Source of the DNA: Intoshia linei
Taxonomy: Eukaryota > Orthonectida > Rhopaluridae
Direction: 5' to 3'
DNA length: 58,243 nt
NCBI GenBank assembly: GCA_001642005.1
Contig: LWCA01000079.1
Coordinates: 1 to 58,243 of the forward strand
Positions 1 to 16,826 of the stretch are shown one piece after another. The notes beneath the pieces were generated by a model. The model was not told the origin of the DNA and did no database searches. It saw nothing but the letters and a program-made list of their open reading frames with translations. Every line of letters begins with the position of its first letter. Position 1 is the first letter of the stretch. Made by a program: the position numbers and the translations under genes.

Positions 1-1019
1 AGAATCTACAAAATTATATAATTTTAGTCCATATTTTCAAGGCTTCGAAGGTAAATACATTTTAAAACTGCATCTTCCTCTAAATAAGACCATGGTTTCA
101 TCCAATATTAAGTTATTTCCAGGTTCATAGTTGTTTTAGAAATTTTCCACAAAAAGATTAAATATTTCCCTTATTGGTGCAAGCCTGTCGTTCTTTTTTC
201 TTTGTTCTCTAGTATGTATGTCGTCAAATCTAATAGACCTGGACAAAAATAAAAATCTATTATAAAACATCACGGTTCTAATTGCATCAATACCGCATCC
301 ACAATTTCCCACAGATCAACAAAATGTGTCCGCGATCCTCTTTAACTTCGGGATATGAAAAGTATTCCAATATAAGCATTCATTTCAACTGAATTTGTCA
401 ATTTTTCATCTCTTGGTCGACTATATTTTGAACATGTGTCTGCTATTTTCATATTCGTACAGTTTACGATAATTTCCATAATATTATTAGTAAAAAGTAG
501 TCTAAAAAATTTTTCAATTGAAACATTTGATCTGTCAAAAATTTTATTTTTTGGAGCTGTAGAAAATATATTTAGGTAGATTTATTCGTATTCTAAATAC
601 TCACATCATCTTTGCCAGTCATGGATATAACAGGTTCAGGTGCACCACTTTCAGATTCTGTTAAACTTTCAATCAAATATTCACTATCGCATTCTGATCC
701 ACTAAAAGTATAAAAAATCTTCTTCAATGTCTTCTTTCATAATCATAATATAAATCAGTCAACAAAAATAGAATTGTAAACTTTTAGTATTCACTAAATA
801 ATAATCAAATCAAAAAAACTTTAGCGTTAGTAATGTTTATTTGTGACTTACAGTAATGTTATACATATACTTGTCATGTATTATATTTAAGCTCAATTTT
901 AATCTTAAAAATAATGTGACATTTTAATTATTTACTATAGCTCATGTCAAAATATAATATGTTAATTTATTTTTATGTATAAAAAATGGACAAAAATGTC
1001 CTCTGCGAGTAGTAAAGGG
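1..1019 (-). mobile_element. piggyBac element relic (5' end, runs off left edge)
   Basis: The minus strand reads as the N-terminal and central part of a piggyBac-type DDE transposase. An acidic N-terminal stretch lies at about 605-760, and the conserved core at about 1-540 includes the block before the first catalytic Asp (FDDIHTREQRKK), the 'LAPIREIFNLFV' segment, the DE pair in 'LDETMVLFRG' and 'YLPSKP'. The frame is broken by several stops and shifts, so this is a dead copy. The element end is visible: GGG followed by TTAA at 1017-1023, which on the minus strand gives TTAA-CCC, the hallmark target site and terminus of piggyBac. It sits inside a copy of repeat family B, which resumes at about 1024, so it inserted after that repeat. 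The other end lies outside the window. Confidence 0.88.
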
Positions 1020-1023
1020 TTAA

Positions 1024-1391
1024 TAAAAAAGTTTCGAAATCAAAATAATGAATATTAAAGTACTCTTTTGACCGTCACTTAGTCAGATTAAAATTTTTTG
1101 AAATTCTAGGGCTGTTTTCATTAAAAAAAGACAGGCAATTTGTGGTTTTGGCCATGAAGATATAATTTTTTTAAATTTAAATTTATGATATTAAAATTCG
1201 TATCATCAAAGAGGGACAATTGGGATTTTTGACCCGTAAGATGTGAGTTTGCCAGGTTGAAATTTATCTTATTATACGTCCCGGAAAAAACTGTACTTGA
1301 AATGTGGACTTTATAAAATTCTAAGACTGGTAGTTATTTCAATAAAGTGGCACACAAACAAAAATCACGTAGCATATTATATAAGTTAGGA
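1024..1391 (+). repeat. Repeat family B copy
   Basis: Copy of a dispersed repeat recognised by shared blocks: a 'gatgtgag...' block, 'aaactgtaattgaaatgtgg', 'aattctaagac', a short CA-rich tract and the terminal block 'tagcatattatataagtta'. Fourteen or so copies of varying length lie in this window in both orientations (listed separately). No long reading frame is present. It lies between the piggyBac relic and the last visible DAW1 exon. Confidence 0.75.
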
Positions 1392-1430
1392 TTTCCAAGT
1401 CTCATTGATAAGTTAATTTGTATTTTTTAC

Positions 1431-3879
1431 CGATAATGAATGTAATTCTACACCGCTTTCTACGTCACATATTTTAATTTCATTTTTCATGGTTCCAGTG
1501 GCTAATGTAGTGCTTTGAGGGTGAATATCCAAGCAAACCTATTATAAATATAATATTTTGTTCATTACGCAGTGCAGTATAAATAACTTTAACCAGTTGC
1601 GGCCCAGTTTACAGACCAGTATATACTTTTTTAATTAAATAATTTATCTATACCAATTCTGCCTTGTAGCCACGATATGTATGATTGCATTTTCCAGTTG
1701 CAGTATCCCACAATTTACATGTTTTATCAAATGATATTGTAACAATTTTGTTACTAAAAGTAATATTTTCATGTAAATTTACTTTTTTTTTATTTTTTTT
1801 AATTATAATTGATTATAAGTAGCGACTTGTAAAAATCATTTTATTCTTTTTTTTATGGTGTAATATTTAAATTAAATTTATTTTGATGGATTTTAATCTA
1901 ATAAGAGTACCTCCAAATTTAAATAGACATAAAAGTTTGATAATAGCTTAGCTGCTGATTTTTTCACCACGTACTGGTAATTTGCTATGAAATTTCTCAT
2001 GGATCACTAAAACGACATTACCATGAAAAATTTTCGTAAAACATTTCCGATGGACAGTTAAAACTATTTCGACGTGGCATTTGGGAACCGCTTGTTTAGC
2101 TTTTTACAATTAATGACAAATTTGAATTAACTGAAGATTAACTACAAAAATACGTTTTTTTTGAATTATCATACATTATTTGAGTATATTTTATTTTTTT
2201 AAAACAGGGATTCCCACACTTTTTTCACGGCGGACCATTAAAGCGAAATTACTAGGCAACGTTAAAAAAAATGATAAAAAACAATAAATTAACTTTTAAT
2301 TAATAAAAAAATTTCACGGACCGGCATTTGGGAACGCTGTTTTACATTGAATAAATAGGATATACAGTACATTCATAATTTTACTATATACGTAGTCAAG
2401 GGGGTTATTAACGGAAATTGCAATGAATTGATTGTAAATCATGATCAGTAGGAAATTACTTAAAAAGTACATGCGACAATAAAAAATTTAAAGTAAAAAG
2501 TACCCATAAGGATTATTGAATTTAGCTTTGTACACGACACTACCATGACCTTCTAAGGAATTTAGTAGTTTCCCATCTTCAGTGTTCCATATACAGCACG
2601 TTCTATCATAACTCGATGTTATAAATCTAATAAAAATTAAAATGTAAAAACCCAAAAATCTATACTTAGATCCAGGTTTATTGAAAGAAACTGAGGTGAC
2701 AGGTAAAAGATGAGTTTTAAGTATCTAAAATTATAATATCAAATAATAATGTTGCAATGAATATAATTATTAATTATGTTAATTATTATTGTTTCTTAAA
2801 GTTTTTTTTCTGTAATGAAACATTCGTTAGTTGGTTAAACGAGTTAGTATTAAATTAATTATTCATCGATTTTAAAATTACTGGTGTTACACCAATTGCA
2901 CTTATTATTATTATTAATGTTATACGTACACAAGTGCATTGGGGTACGACATTGTTTCATTTGAAAATTAAAAATTCATAAAAATTTTAATTTTTTTCAA
3001 ACTTTGACTCACTACACATGATTTAATCACGCGGATACAATTTATTACAATATAACATTCAAAATATACCTTGTGTTGGGTATATTTATTGTCATATTTA
3101 ATTTTAGCTATTTTTGATTGCAGTCCTAAAATTAGTGATTAATAATCATTAATACATTATGTAGATTTTGTTCTGTAAATGTAAAGCATATGACCGGAAA
3201 AAGTGAATCTGATAATCAGATAAATCTGGCAACTCTGCCGGTGAGTTGAGAGAAATTAAATATTTTTATATTTTATCCTTACATATATAATATGATGTAT
3301 TTGTCTGTGAGTGTGCGTGTGTGTGTTATCGTTTATTTCAATAACTACTCGTCTTAGAATTTTATAAAGTCCAAATTTCTATTATATTTTTTTCCGGGGT
3401 GAAAGTAAGATAAATTTCAACCTTCCAAACTCACATCTTACGCGTCAAAAAGCTCAATTATCCTTTTTTTGAAAATCAAACGGGTTCGAGAATTTAAAAA
3501 AATATACACTCTGATACACATTTTAAAATATAATTAATCATAAATTTAAATTAAAAAAAAATATAAATAAATAATAAACATACATTGTTAAAATGTGGCA
3601 AGTAAGTAAGTAATTCACAAGTAAAAAAGTTGGGAACCCCTACTTTAAGAGATTCGTTCCCATTTATGATTAGAATATTTTTCATTATATACTCTGGTTT
3701 CATCATGCCAATTTATCAACCAGGGTATATCCCAATCGATCGGTATATGAGTATTTCATATGAATAAAATATAAAAATAAAATATACTTTTTATCAAAAG
3801 CTTTATTTGTGAAGTATTTGCATCATTAATTAAAGGTTCTTTATTGCTAATTTCGTCAACTACTTCATTTATATTGCTT
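1431..3879 (-). CDS. DAW1: DAW1-like dynein assembly factor with WD repeats (partial)
   Basis: Cytoplasmic WD40 adaptor that helps move outer dynein arms into cilia in other animals. I can join six minus-strand exons in frame: 3788-3879, 3644-3693, 2666-2724, 2504-2626, 1654-1753 and 1431-1538. The first carries the N-terminal helix ('[12 protein letters not shown]', 'KLLIK'), the third '[18 protein letters not shown]', the next the WD repeat 'SYDRTCCIW' and 'EGHGSVV', then '[21 protein letters not shown]' split over a junction, then '[10 protein letters not shown]'. These match DAW1 block for block. Divergent positions (Tyr-Lys where His is usual; a WD Trp replaced by Cys in the last exon) suggest relaxed constraint or rapid evolution. 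The remaining WD repeats would lie beyond the left edge, past the piggyBac insertion. The start codon is not certain; an ATG at about 3938-3940 would need a GC-AG intron. It may be a live gene or an early pseudogene. Confidence 0.82.
2205..2339. mobile_element. Short hAT-like MITE in DAW1 intron
   Basis: A 135-bp element starting CAGGGATTCCCA and ending TTTGGGAACGCTG forms imperfect terminal inverted repeats. The flanking 8-mers (ttttaaaa and ttttacat) agree at 6 of 8 positions, as expected for an aged hAT target duplication. A related, more degraded copy lies at about 21062-21252. Confidence 0.6.
3282..3560 (-). repeat. Repeat family B copy
   Basis: Reverse-orientation copy with the terminal block near 3285, a TG-rich tract at 3301-3330 and the 'ctcacatcttacg' and 'tatacactctgatacac' blocks. 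It lies in the DAW1 intron. Confidence 0.75.
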
Positions 3880-4027
3880 CTAAAGCATTTAATTAATTAT
3901 AATTAATTCGTCATTATCCTGCCTCAACAATGATGACTCCATATTCTGAACAGTAGACTTAAATGTAATCACATTTTCATAGTAATTAATTATCATTATC
4001 ATTAATTATTATTACACAATTCTATGT

Positions 4028-4255
4028 TGTACTAGCTTGACTGTTATGTAGTTCGTACTCACCGTAACTAGCTCTGCCGAGGGCGGACTTTATTAATTAA
4101 ACCAAAAAAATGTTACATAATTCAATTATTCACTATTACTAATCATTTAAAGGAGTGGTTGCCCAAATTGTTTCACCGGTCATTTCACCTTAAATTAAAT
4201 ATAAATAAGGTGAATTATGCACACTTAGTTTTATTTTGTTATTTTGTTAATTCCG
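4028..4255 (+). repeat. Repeat family A copy
   Basis: Member of a dispersed ~230-bp family. The head carries a short palindrome around GTAC-n-ACGTAC followed by 'tagctctgccgaggg'; the body carries 'ttcactatta' and 'atttaaaggagtggtt'. The palindrome is degraded in this copy. It lies just upstream of the first DAW1 exon I could find and may have displaced the 5' end of that gene. Confidence 0.7.
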
Positions 4256-4565
4256 GTGCACCATTGATATAGAACATGTTGTTCTCAAATTTTTTTTCAT
4301 GTTCGTTATTGAAAGATAATAAAGAAAGAAAAGATAAATCCAAAAATTAAATTTTAAAATTTTGCGGGCCCAACATTAAAAAATATAGTCGAAACGCAAG
4401 TGTAAGACCAAAATGTTAAAATTTGACAGATTAATCAGAAAATTACTACGAGTGTCATGATATTAATATTACGCCAATTAAAATTATAATTAGTATTTTA
4501 TAAAATCACTAGATTGGTTGTTTTGTACTTTGTACAAACAACACGTAGCTCTGCCGAGGGTGGAC

Positions 4566-5318
4566 TAGTGATTGTGATTTCCCGGAAAATGACAAAAGTC
4601 GAAAACTGGGAAATTAAAAATTATCTTTAGAATATAATATAGAAGCATTAAAAATTTTAGAGACCTTAATTAATTTTAGAAACCAAAAAAAATTTACTTA
4701 ATGAAATAATACGAATCTAAATTTAAATTTACAAATTTAATTAGAAAAAAATTTATTTATTTTAGATTGTTGAAAAAGTGTTTCAAAACACACATAATAT
4801 TGATAGATTCGTTTTTGAAACGTGTTCTACGTTTTGTAATGAAATTAGAAGCAGTATAGAAATTTCTTTCACTTTGTGTTGACGTTGGTTGAACGGACAT
4901 AGGTCACAACTCAAAATATTTTTCAAAATAATATTGGAAAAAGAGGATAATTCCCTTAAGCGTTAGTAATTTGTGGTTGGAATAAGACGTTTTTAAAAAA
5001 AGTATTGGAAAAAGAATATTTTTCCATTAAGGGCTAGAAAATTAGATTTTTTATTTGCGGTTTGATGAAGTGGATTTTTTTCATAAGATTTCATAAAATC
5101 GGATTTTTGTAAAGAATATCAGTGTAAGTCAATTTTTCCATGAGGGCTTGAAATGGTATTTTTGATTAAGTTTTATTAGTGGTGAGATTTTTGAAATTGT
5201 AAATTTTAAATATTATAATATAATCATATTTTCATAGTAATAACAAACATAAATCAAATACACGTATGTCTCAATTTTTTTCGGGAAATCCCGGGAATTT
5301 GTCCCGGCACAATCACTA
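4566..5318 (-). mobile_element. Small hAT element with 8-bp target duplication
   Basis: The element is 753 bp long. Its ends are perfect 11-bp inverted repeats (TAGTGATTGTG at the left, CACAATCACTA at the right), with further similarity inward. The 8-bp target duplication GGGTGGAC is at 4558-4565 and 5319-5326. The 8-bp duplication and T/CAG-type ends place it in the hAT superfamily. Most of the transposase has been lost but its extreme C terminus remains (separate entry). Confidence 0.9.
4757..4906 (-). pseudogene. hAT transposase C-terminal dimerisation domain fragment
   Basis: The minus strand reads about 47 codons to a TAA at 4757. The segment contains 'PTSTQSERNFYTASNFI' and 'TKRRTRFKNESINIMCVL', which matches the hAT dimerisation consensus (the Ser-x-x-Ser-E-R-x-F-S-x-A... 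block followed by a K/R-R-x-R-L run). It lies inside the element bounded by the TIRs at 4566 and 5318 and is all that is left of the coding region. Confidence 0.85.
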
Positions 5319-5589
5319 GGGTGGACTTTTCTACTTCTACCAAAAAATAAAATCTTACATAAAAATGCCACTATTCACTATAACCAATCTTTTCATGTAA
5401 TGATTCTTAAACGTGCCAAGACAATTTTTTTTTTAAATTCTAGGATCATTAATTATATCAAATTTTTTGTTTTAATGAAATAGTTTTCCAAAAAAAGGTA
5501 AGCAGTAAATTACTTTTTTGAACATGAAAGCTTAACTTTCTTTAAAAAACTCTCTTTAAAATATGGTAAAAATATTTTCCCAAATCTTT

Positions 5590-6030
5590 TGAAAATAAAG
5601 TAAAAAAAATCCCGTATGTTCCTTGTGTGTGTCAACTGGAATTAACTGTATGAACTGTAATTTTTTTTAAAATTGTAGGACAGTTTCATTTTTTTAAAAA
5701 AAGCTAATTTGAATTTTTGGTCCTGAAGGTATATTTTTTTAAAATTAAAATTTATGATAATATTTATGAATTTCAAATTTTAAAATCTGTATCGAGTGTA
5801 TATTTTTTTAAATTCTATAACTTGTTTGATTTTAAAAAAAATAATTGGTGTTTTTGATTTGTAAGATGTGAGTTTCTGAGATTGAAATTTATCTTACTTT
5901 CACGCCTTGTAAAAACTATAACAAAAATGTGGAATTTTTTAGCAATTCTAAGACTTAGTTATTAAAAAAAACGATAACACACATACAGGTATACAGACAG
6001 ACAAATAGTTTTATATAGAAATTAGGATTA
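5590..6030 (+). repeat. Repeat family B copy
   Basis: Forward copy with diverged internal blocks ('gtatcgagtgtatatttttt', 'gatgtgagtttc', 'aatttatcttactttcacgc') and the terminal block near 6020. No coding content is seen. Confidence 0.7.
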
Positions 6031-7087
6031 GTCATGTAGTTAAGATAATAGTAAAAAAGGCCCAAAAAGTAAAAAGTTGAGATTAATTAGTACAAAAGGG
6101 CAGAATTATTTCTAATAAATTTAAATTAATTTTAGGTAATGTGGTAATTATGATATTTCTGTAAAATTTACAGTGTAAATCAATATTTTTTATAAATATA
6201 TATCTAAATAATTTCGTGGGATGCACAATTTGATCTGGGGGCCGCATGCGGCCATCATGGAATGATTTTGGTCTTAGATAAATAATACAATTTTTGTAAA
6301 GCGCTTTATGTAGTCACTTTTGGGAGCGCCCACTGTATGTCAAGTTTATACAGTACAAATTTAAATTACTCTGCTTTTAGGGTAGGAAGTTCCAATTTTC
6401 TAGTGTGTAAATTTCCTTGTTGAGTATATTCTAGTAAAATACCTATAATTTAAATGAACATAAGATTAATTATCAGGTACCGGGTGGGTAATAACGCAGT
6501 AAAACACGCTTTAATTTCATATCTGTTTATTGAGTCTTGGAAATGAAAACACCATCTTAACTACATATTTCTAAAAATCATAGTTAATAAACATAATTAA
6601 ATAATTAGATAAACATGATTGTAAATATGCATTATTTCAAATTCATTGACATTAACTAATTATAATTATAAAAGTTATAATTTACAATACATTACAGTAT
6701 AACTCTTTATTAACAAAATTTCCAAATTTTCAATTTCGTTAATCATGAATGTTCATAATAGTAACACAGTTGTTGACGGAATTTAATTTTTTTAACAAAT
6801 AAAAACCAGAATTAAATGGTTATATTTCTTGTTATTATGAGTATTTGAATAATACATGACCAAAAATTTCCACTTTTTAAACTTTCGGTCGAATTAACAC
6901 AAGTATATTTTACTGAGCGTTCGAAATGTAATTTAGAACACAATTACAGATTAAATTTGATCTAGTTTTGTAATTTCCTTCGCCTATTTTTTTTAAACCT
7001 TTTTTAATTGTTAATGTTTTTATACCTACTATACTAGTATATACATTTAAATGATATTTATGAAATTTTTTGTCTGTGTTAACAGGA
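6031..7087. other. Non-coding AT-rich stretch
   Basis: I see no gene here. A short fragment at about 6228-6260 ('gatgcacaatttgatc', then a gcatgcggcc core) resembles the hAT-like family at 21434-21680. The open frame at 6910-7101 is AT-rich and has no family resemblance. Confidence 0.5.
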
Positions 7088-7465
7088 TACCACTGTACCA
7101 CCTGTAAATTTTTTGAAATTCTAGGGCTGTTTTTATTAAAAAAAGAAAGGTAAGTTGGGGTTTTGGCCCTGAAGATATAATTTTTTTAAATTTAAATTTA
7201 TGATAATGTTTATGGTTTTAAAATCCGTATCAGCGTATATATTTTTTAATTTCTCTAACTCGTTTCATTTTCAAAAAGAGGAACAATTGGGGTTTTTGAC
7301 CTGTAAGATGTGAGTTCGGGAGGTTGAAATTGTTTGCGAACCCCTCAGAAAAAACTGTCATTGAAATGTAGACTGTATAAAATTCTAAAACAGGTAGTTA
7401 TTTCAATAAAGTGGAACACACAGACACAAATAAAAATAGCGTAGCATATTATATAAGTAAGGATG
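7088..7465 (+). repeat. Repeat family B copy
   Basis: Forward copy preserving the order of blocks: 'gtgttaacaggatacca', 'attctagggctgttttt', 'gaagatataattttttt', 'cctgtaagatgtgag', 'attctaaaac' and the terminal block near 7445. Confidence 0.78.
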
Positions 7466-7819
7466 AAGCAATTTTTTTTTACAATAAATTGTATGAAAAA
7501 TAAAACGTCAATGAAATATTGAGAAACTGAAATATAATCTATAAACCAGACGCTTTCACACCAAAAACTAAACTAACCCTGAATGGTTAAAAATAATGCA
7601 ATAAATTTTAATAAACAAAAATGAACATAAATTTAATAAAAAATTAGTGCAAATACATTCAGATTATTGTAAACTATGGAATTATAAAGATATTATTCCA
7701 TAATAACCATCAAAGCCATTTCAGTGATACCGCATCTGTTGTCTCTTCTCAAGATTCTGAATTAACTTTTCTCACCCCAATTGGCTCCCCAACTGTTTTT
7801 TACAATCCAATAATCTGCG

Positions 7820-8088
7820 TCAATTATGATTTTAAAATCCGCATCAGCGTATATATTTTTTTAAATTCTCCAACTCGTTTGATTTTCAAAAGGAGGGACA
7901 ACAGGGGTTTTTGACCCTTAAGATGTGAAATTGGGAGTTTGAAATTTATCTTATTATACGCCCCGGAAAAAACTGTAATTGAAATGTGGTCTTTAAAAAA
8001 ATTCTAAGAGTGCTAGTTATTTCAAAAAAGTAACACACACAGACAGACACACAAACAAAAATCGCGTCGCATTTTATATAAGTTAGGA
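7820..8088 (+). repeat. Repeat family B copy (3' part)
   Basis: Forward, 5'-truncated copy ending in the terminal block at about 8070-8088. Repeat A begins directly after it, so A and B are juxtaposed here. Confidence 0.75.
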
Positions 8089-8089
8089 T

Positions 8090-8310
8090 AGGTTGACTGT
8101 TATGTACTACGTACAAACAGCACCTAGCTCTGCCGAGGGCACATTTTTATCATACCAAATAAATAAATTCACGTTGAATATGTAACTTAAAAATCCTACT
8201 ATTAACTATTATCAATTATTTAAAGGAGTGGTTCCCAAATTTGTTTCAGGTGGAACCATTATATCACATTATTTTTTACTTTAACTGAATTATTCCATCT
8301 TAATTTTTTG
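8090..8310 (+). repeat. Repeat family A copy
   Basis: Best-preserved head of the family: a GTACTACGTAC palindrome, then 'aaacagcacctagctctg' and 'ccgagggcac', followed by the body with 'atttaaaggagtggtt'. It serves as the reference copy for the family. Confidence 0.75.
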
Positions 8311-9370
8311 TTTATTAAAATTTGCGTAAAAAATTTAATAACAATTGTTATTCCATTTTTTTAATTTATTAGACAGAATTTGTGTATAATATTAAAAATA
8401 AAGTAAAAACAGTCCAATTAAATTTGGACTTTTAATTAGTAAAAAAATGAAATGGGCAAATGAGTTTTTTGTTTATCAGTCATTAAAAATAGATTATAAA
8501 GCTTTAGATTTAATATTTTTAGTAATTGAATTTTTGGTTCATACTGATTCGATAAAAAAATAAATTCCGTTAACTAACGGAATTAGAATATAATTGAGAA
8601 TTTCATCACTGAATTTTACAATATGTATTGTATGATGTATATATTTTGAATTAACACATGTTCTGTGAGACGTCACTCTAAAAAATTCACAAAGATCAAC
8701 AAGTGCAAGTCTGTAAAGTGTATGATTGCATGGAAGAAGTAGCATTAGACTAAACATATTGTAATATAAATTCGAGCATTATATTATCTATTTTGATTAA
8801 TTTTTGTTTAGTTATATTTCTTGACTTATTATCAATGTCCATTAAACATTTTCCTGTCTGATTTCTAAACTATAGTACTAAATCTGACCTTAAAAAAATA
8901 AAAATATAATGAGTAAATTTGCATTTTCGGGATCACCAAATTTTGAATATGACTTGTTGCAATAATTATAAAAATAATCATCATATTATTTGACAAATAA
9001 AGTCAATATGATTTATTAGTGTATTTATTAATTTGAAATATTTAATAAATATGACATTATAAAATATATTGATCAATTGCGTTTACATTTTATCTTAAAG
9101 TATCACGATATTCAAACCTAATCGCCGATATAAAAGTTAAAATCCAAATTTAACTATCGTTAATGTAACAATCAATATTGAATAGTTACAATGTTAACTT
9201 ATTATTGTATTAAAATGTCATTTGAACAATTACGACTGTCCAGTAAATATCTAGATTAAATTATAAGAATGTTGTATTCATTTATGATAATTTATGACCT
9301 TGTCGAGTAATAAAATCCGATTGCTATAATAATGCAACCAAGACTATTATTCATGAGAGTGGAAATTTAT
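8311..9370. other. Non-coding AT-rich stretch upstream of the tyrosine-motif gene
   Basis: No gene, RNA gene or transposon is recognised. An inverted repeat (ccgttaactaacgg, about 8566-8579) could form a small hairpin. The open frame 8539-8757 has no family resemblance. Confidence 0.4.
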
Positions 9371-10802
9371 ATGGAGCTTAACGGTGGCCAGGAGATGAGG
9401 ATTGTTGCGAATCGCAACGTCTCTATTGTCTAGTATCCATAGTCATCAAATTTACTGCTGTCTGCAACTTAGCACGTATTGTCGCTCCGATTTGAATTAA
9501 CATTGAATTAGTAAACTGGATACAAAATGTAGGTAATATGTAGAGCAATTTGTAATTTATGTATAGAAAACACTAATATCAAATAAAATTAACTATTTAA
9601 ATGCTGTCCAATATCCTACACTATTGTCTGATTAACTTTTTGTAATTTATTTGCGAAGCTGGATAATATATCAAGATAGTCTCAATTTATGGTATCATAT
9701 TTGCGTGAACATTGACTTAATGTTAATATCGAAATTTTAGTATAAACCGTCAAAAGAACACCAAAAATTTAATCCGGCCTATGCAACTGTTCAAGGTAAT
9801 TTTTCCTTGTTGAAATACAAACCTTGCATTCCGAAAAGATCTAATTCTACCAAAATTTCTGCAAAAATCAATGTAACCTTTAATATTGAATATTTTGGTG
9901 TATAAAAATTTAGATGAATAAAAAGTACCCTAAACCCGACTATTTTTACGATACTATTCAAAACTCTCAAACTAATAAACGAGACGGTCCCGTATATTGG
10001 GGATTAAAATTATCTTTGGGTAAACAAATTAAAAGACACTTCAAAAAAGAAAAAAATCTAAACAGGATGAGTTCATTGTCGTCATTTAGTAGCAATTCCA
10101 CGTATAGTAGTATTTATAGTGGTATCAGCAATATTGGAGATGTAAATTCACCAGTAGTATATCAGTGTTGCGATAGTGTCCATTCTACCGTCTCGGGGTA
10201 TTCTTCTATGTCGCTTTCTCAAAAAAATGTAATTATTGACCAGCACAGATTAAACAAAGACAGGATTAGACATAATATGCGTGGTGTACAAGATGAAGCG
10301 ATACAGCGGCAATTATTCCGGGAAATTGTCTCACGTGGAGGGGAAAATCATTCTACAATTAGGAAAAAATTGCCAAAACCACCTCAACGTAAAACTGAAT
10401 TATCTAGTCCCCACCAATACTCCACTCTTACTCACAAACTCAAACCAGAGTTTCAACCCTTAACCGAATCGGAAAACATTTATGAACACGTACCACATGT
10501 TCCAGTTGAACAAACCTTTGAATTGCCTCCACCGTCACTTGAAATGCTTAGTTTGACTATATCCGAACGTCCTTTACGTTAGACATTATATTTACAATAA
10601 TAACTTTCTATCTAGCCGCTATCAAAGCACTATCAATTCCTGCATGGAAGCAAGAACTCATCAATAAACGAAACAATGTATATCTATTTGTTTAACTTTC
10701 TAATTTCTTTAGACCCCAAAAGAAAATTTACGGAAACCCTCTGCCTTCTCTGAGCAGTTGATGGAAAAATTGAAGGAGCAACGTAAAAAGTCAGAATGCT
10801 GA
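9371..10802 (+). CDS. Unrecognised protein with repeated Y-x-x-hydrophobic motifs
   Basis: Three exons join in frame: 9741-9872 (44 codons), 9914-10577 and 10723-10802, ending TGA at 10800-10802. A possible first exon is 9371-9418, starting ATG at 9371, but its donor GTCTCT is weak, so the true start is unsure. I do not recognise the family. The protein is Ser-, Lys- and Pro-rich and likely cytosolic, with no membrane segment. It carries several tyrosines in YxxΦ context (YATV, YDTI, YSTL, YEHV), a proline-rich stretch near 'KKLPKPPQRK', and a charged C-terminal helix ('FSEQLMEKLKEQRKK'). This looks like a phosphotyrosine adaptor or scaffold, which is inference only. A polyadenylation signal AATAAA lies at 10831, and choline kinase starts 87 bp after the stop on the same strand. 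Confidence 0.72.
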
Positions 10803-10830
10803 ATTTAATCTTGAACTCATTTTATGTATT

Positions 10831-10836
10831 AATAAA
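10831..10836 (+). promoter_or_regulatory. Poly(A) signal AATAAA
   Basis: Canonical AATAAA 29 bp after the stop of the tyrosine-motif gene and 54 bp before the choline kinase start codon. Confidence 0.6.
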
Positions 10837-10889
10837 GTTGTCTTTCTTTAATCTAATTTTATTTATTTTAATTACTATTTTCCACAATA

Positions 10890-16374
<5,485 letters not shown>

Positions 16375-16826
16375 AAATGGAATATCACAAGAATAATTTA
16401 CATATTTATTTTTTCACAATTAAATAATTATTAAATTTAAAAGGTCATCTCATGTTATCTAAAGGGTTGGTAAAGCTGGATTTTTCTTTTCAGGGTTGGA
16501 TTAAAGTAGATGCCCTTTAAAAAATTATAGAGAACAAATGTATTTTATATAAACTGGTTCCAGGGGTCAATATGAGCCATTTTAAAGTAGTGAGATTGAT
16601 CCTTCCCGTTGTTTTAATGGTTGATAACATTTTTACTTTTGTATTTCTCGCCTTCTCGTCAGATTGGCTGGAATATTGATAAAACTTCATTAGGTTAAGG
16701 TTTTATTAAAATTTATAAAAACAAACAATAAATGTACGTTGTACAAGTTATTTAAAATGTACCATTTAAACATTAAAGATTTTCCATGATTTACATTTTT
16801 TGTAAAAACTATTGTATTACAACTTG

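Larger units (their letters stand above)
4508..5440 (+). repeat. Repeat family A copy, split by a hAT insertion
   Basis: The head (4508-4565, with the palindrome and 'tagctctgccgaggg') and the body (5319 onward, 'ctacttctaccaaaaaataaaatc' split across spacing, then 'cactataaccaatc') belong to one repeat A copy. They are separated by the hAT element at 4566-5318, and the 8-bp target GGGTGGAC is duplicated on both sides. Confidence 0.78.

Noticed and set aside
10281-10463. Second plus-strand frame inside the tyrosine-motif gene
   Set aside because: It overlaps the longer frame, which joins in frame to flanking exons on both sides.
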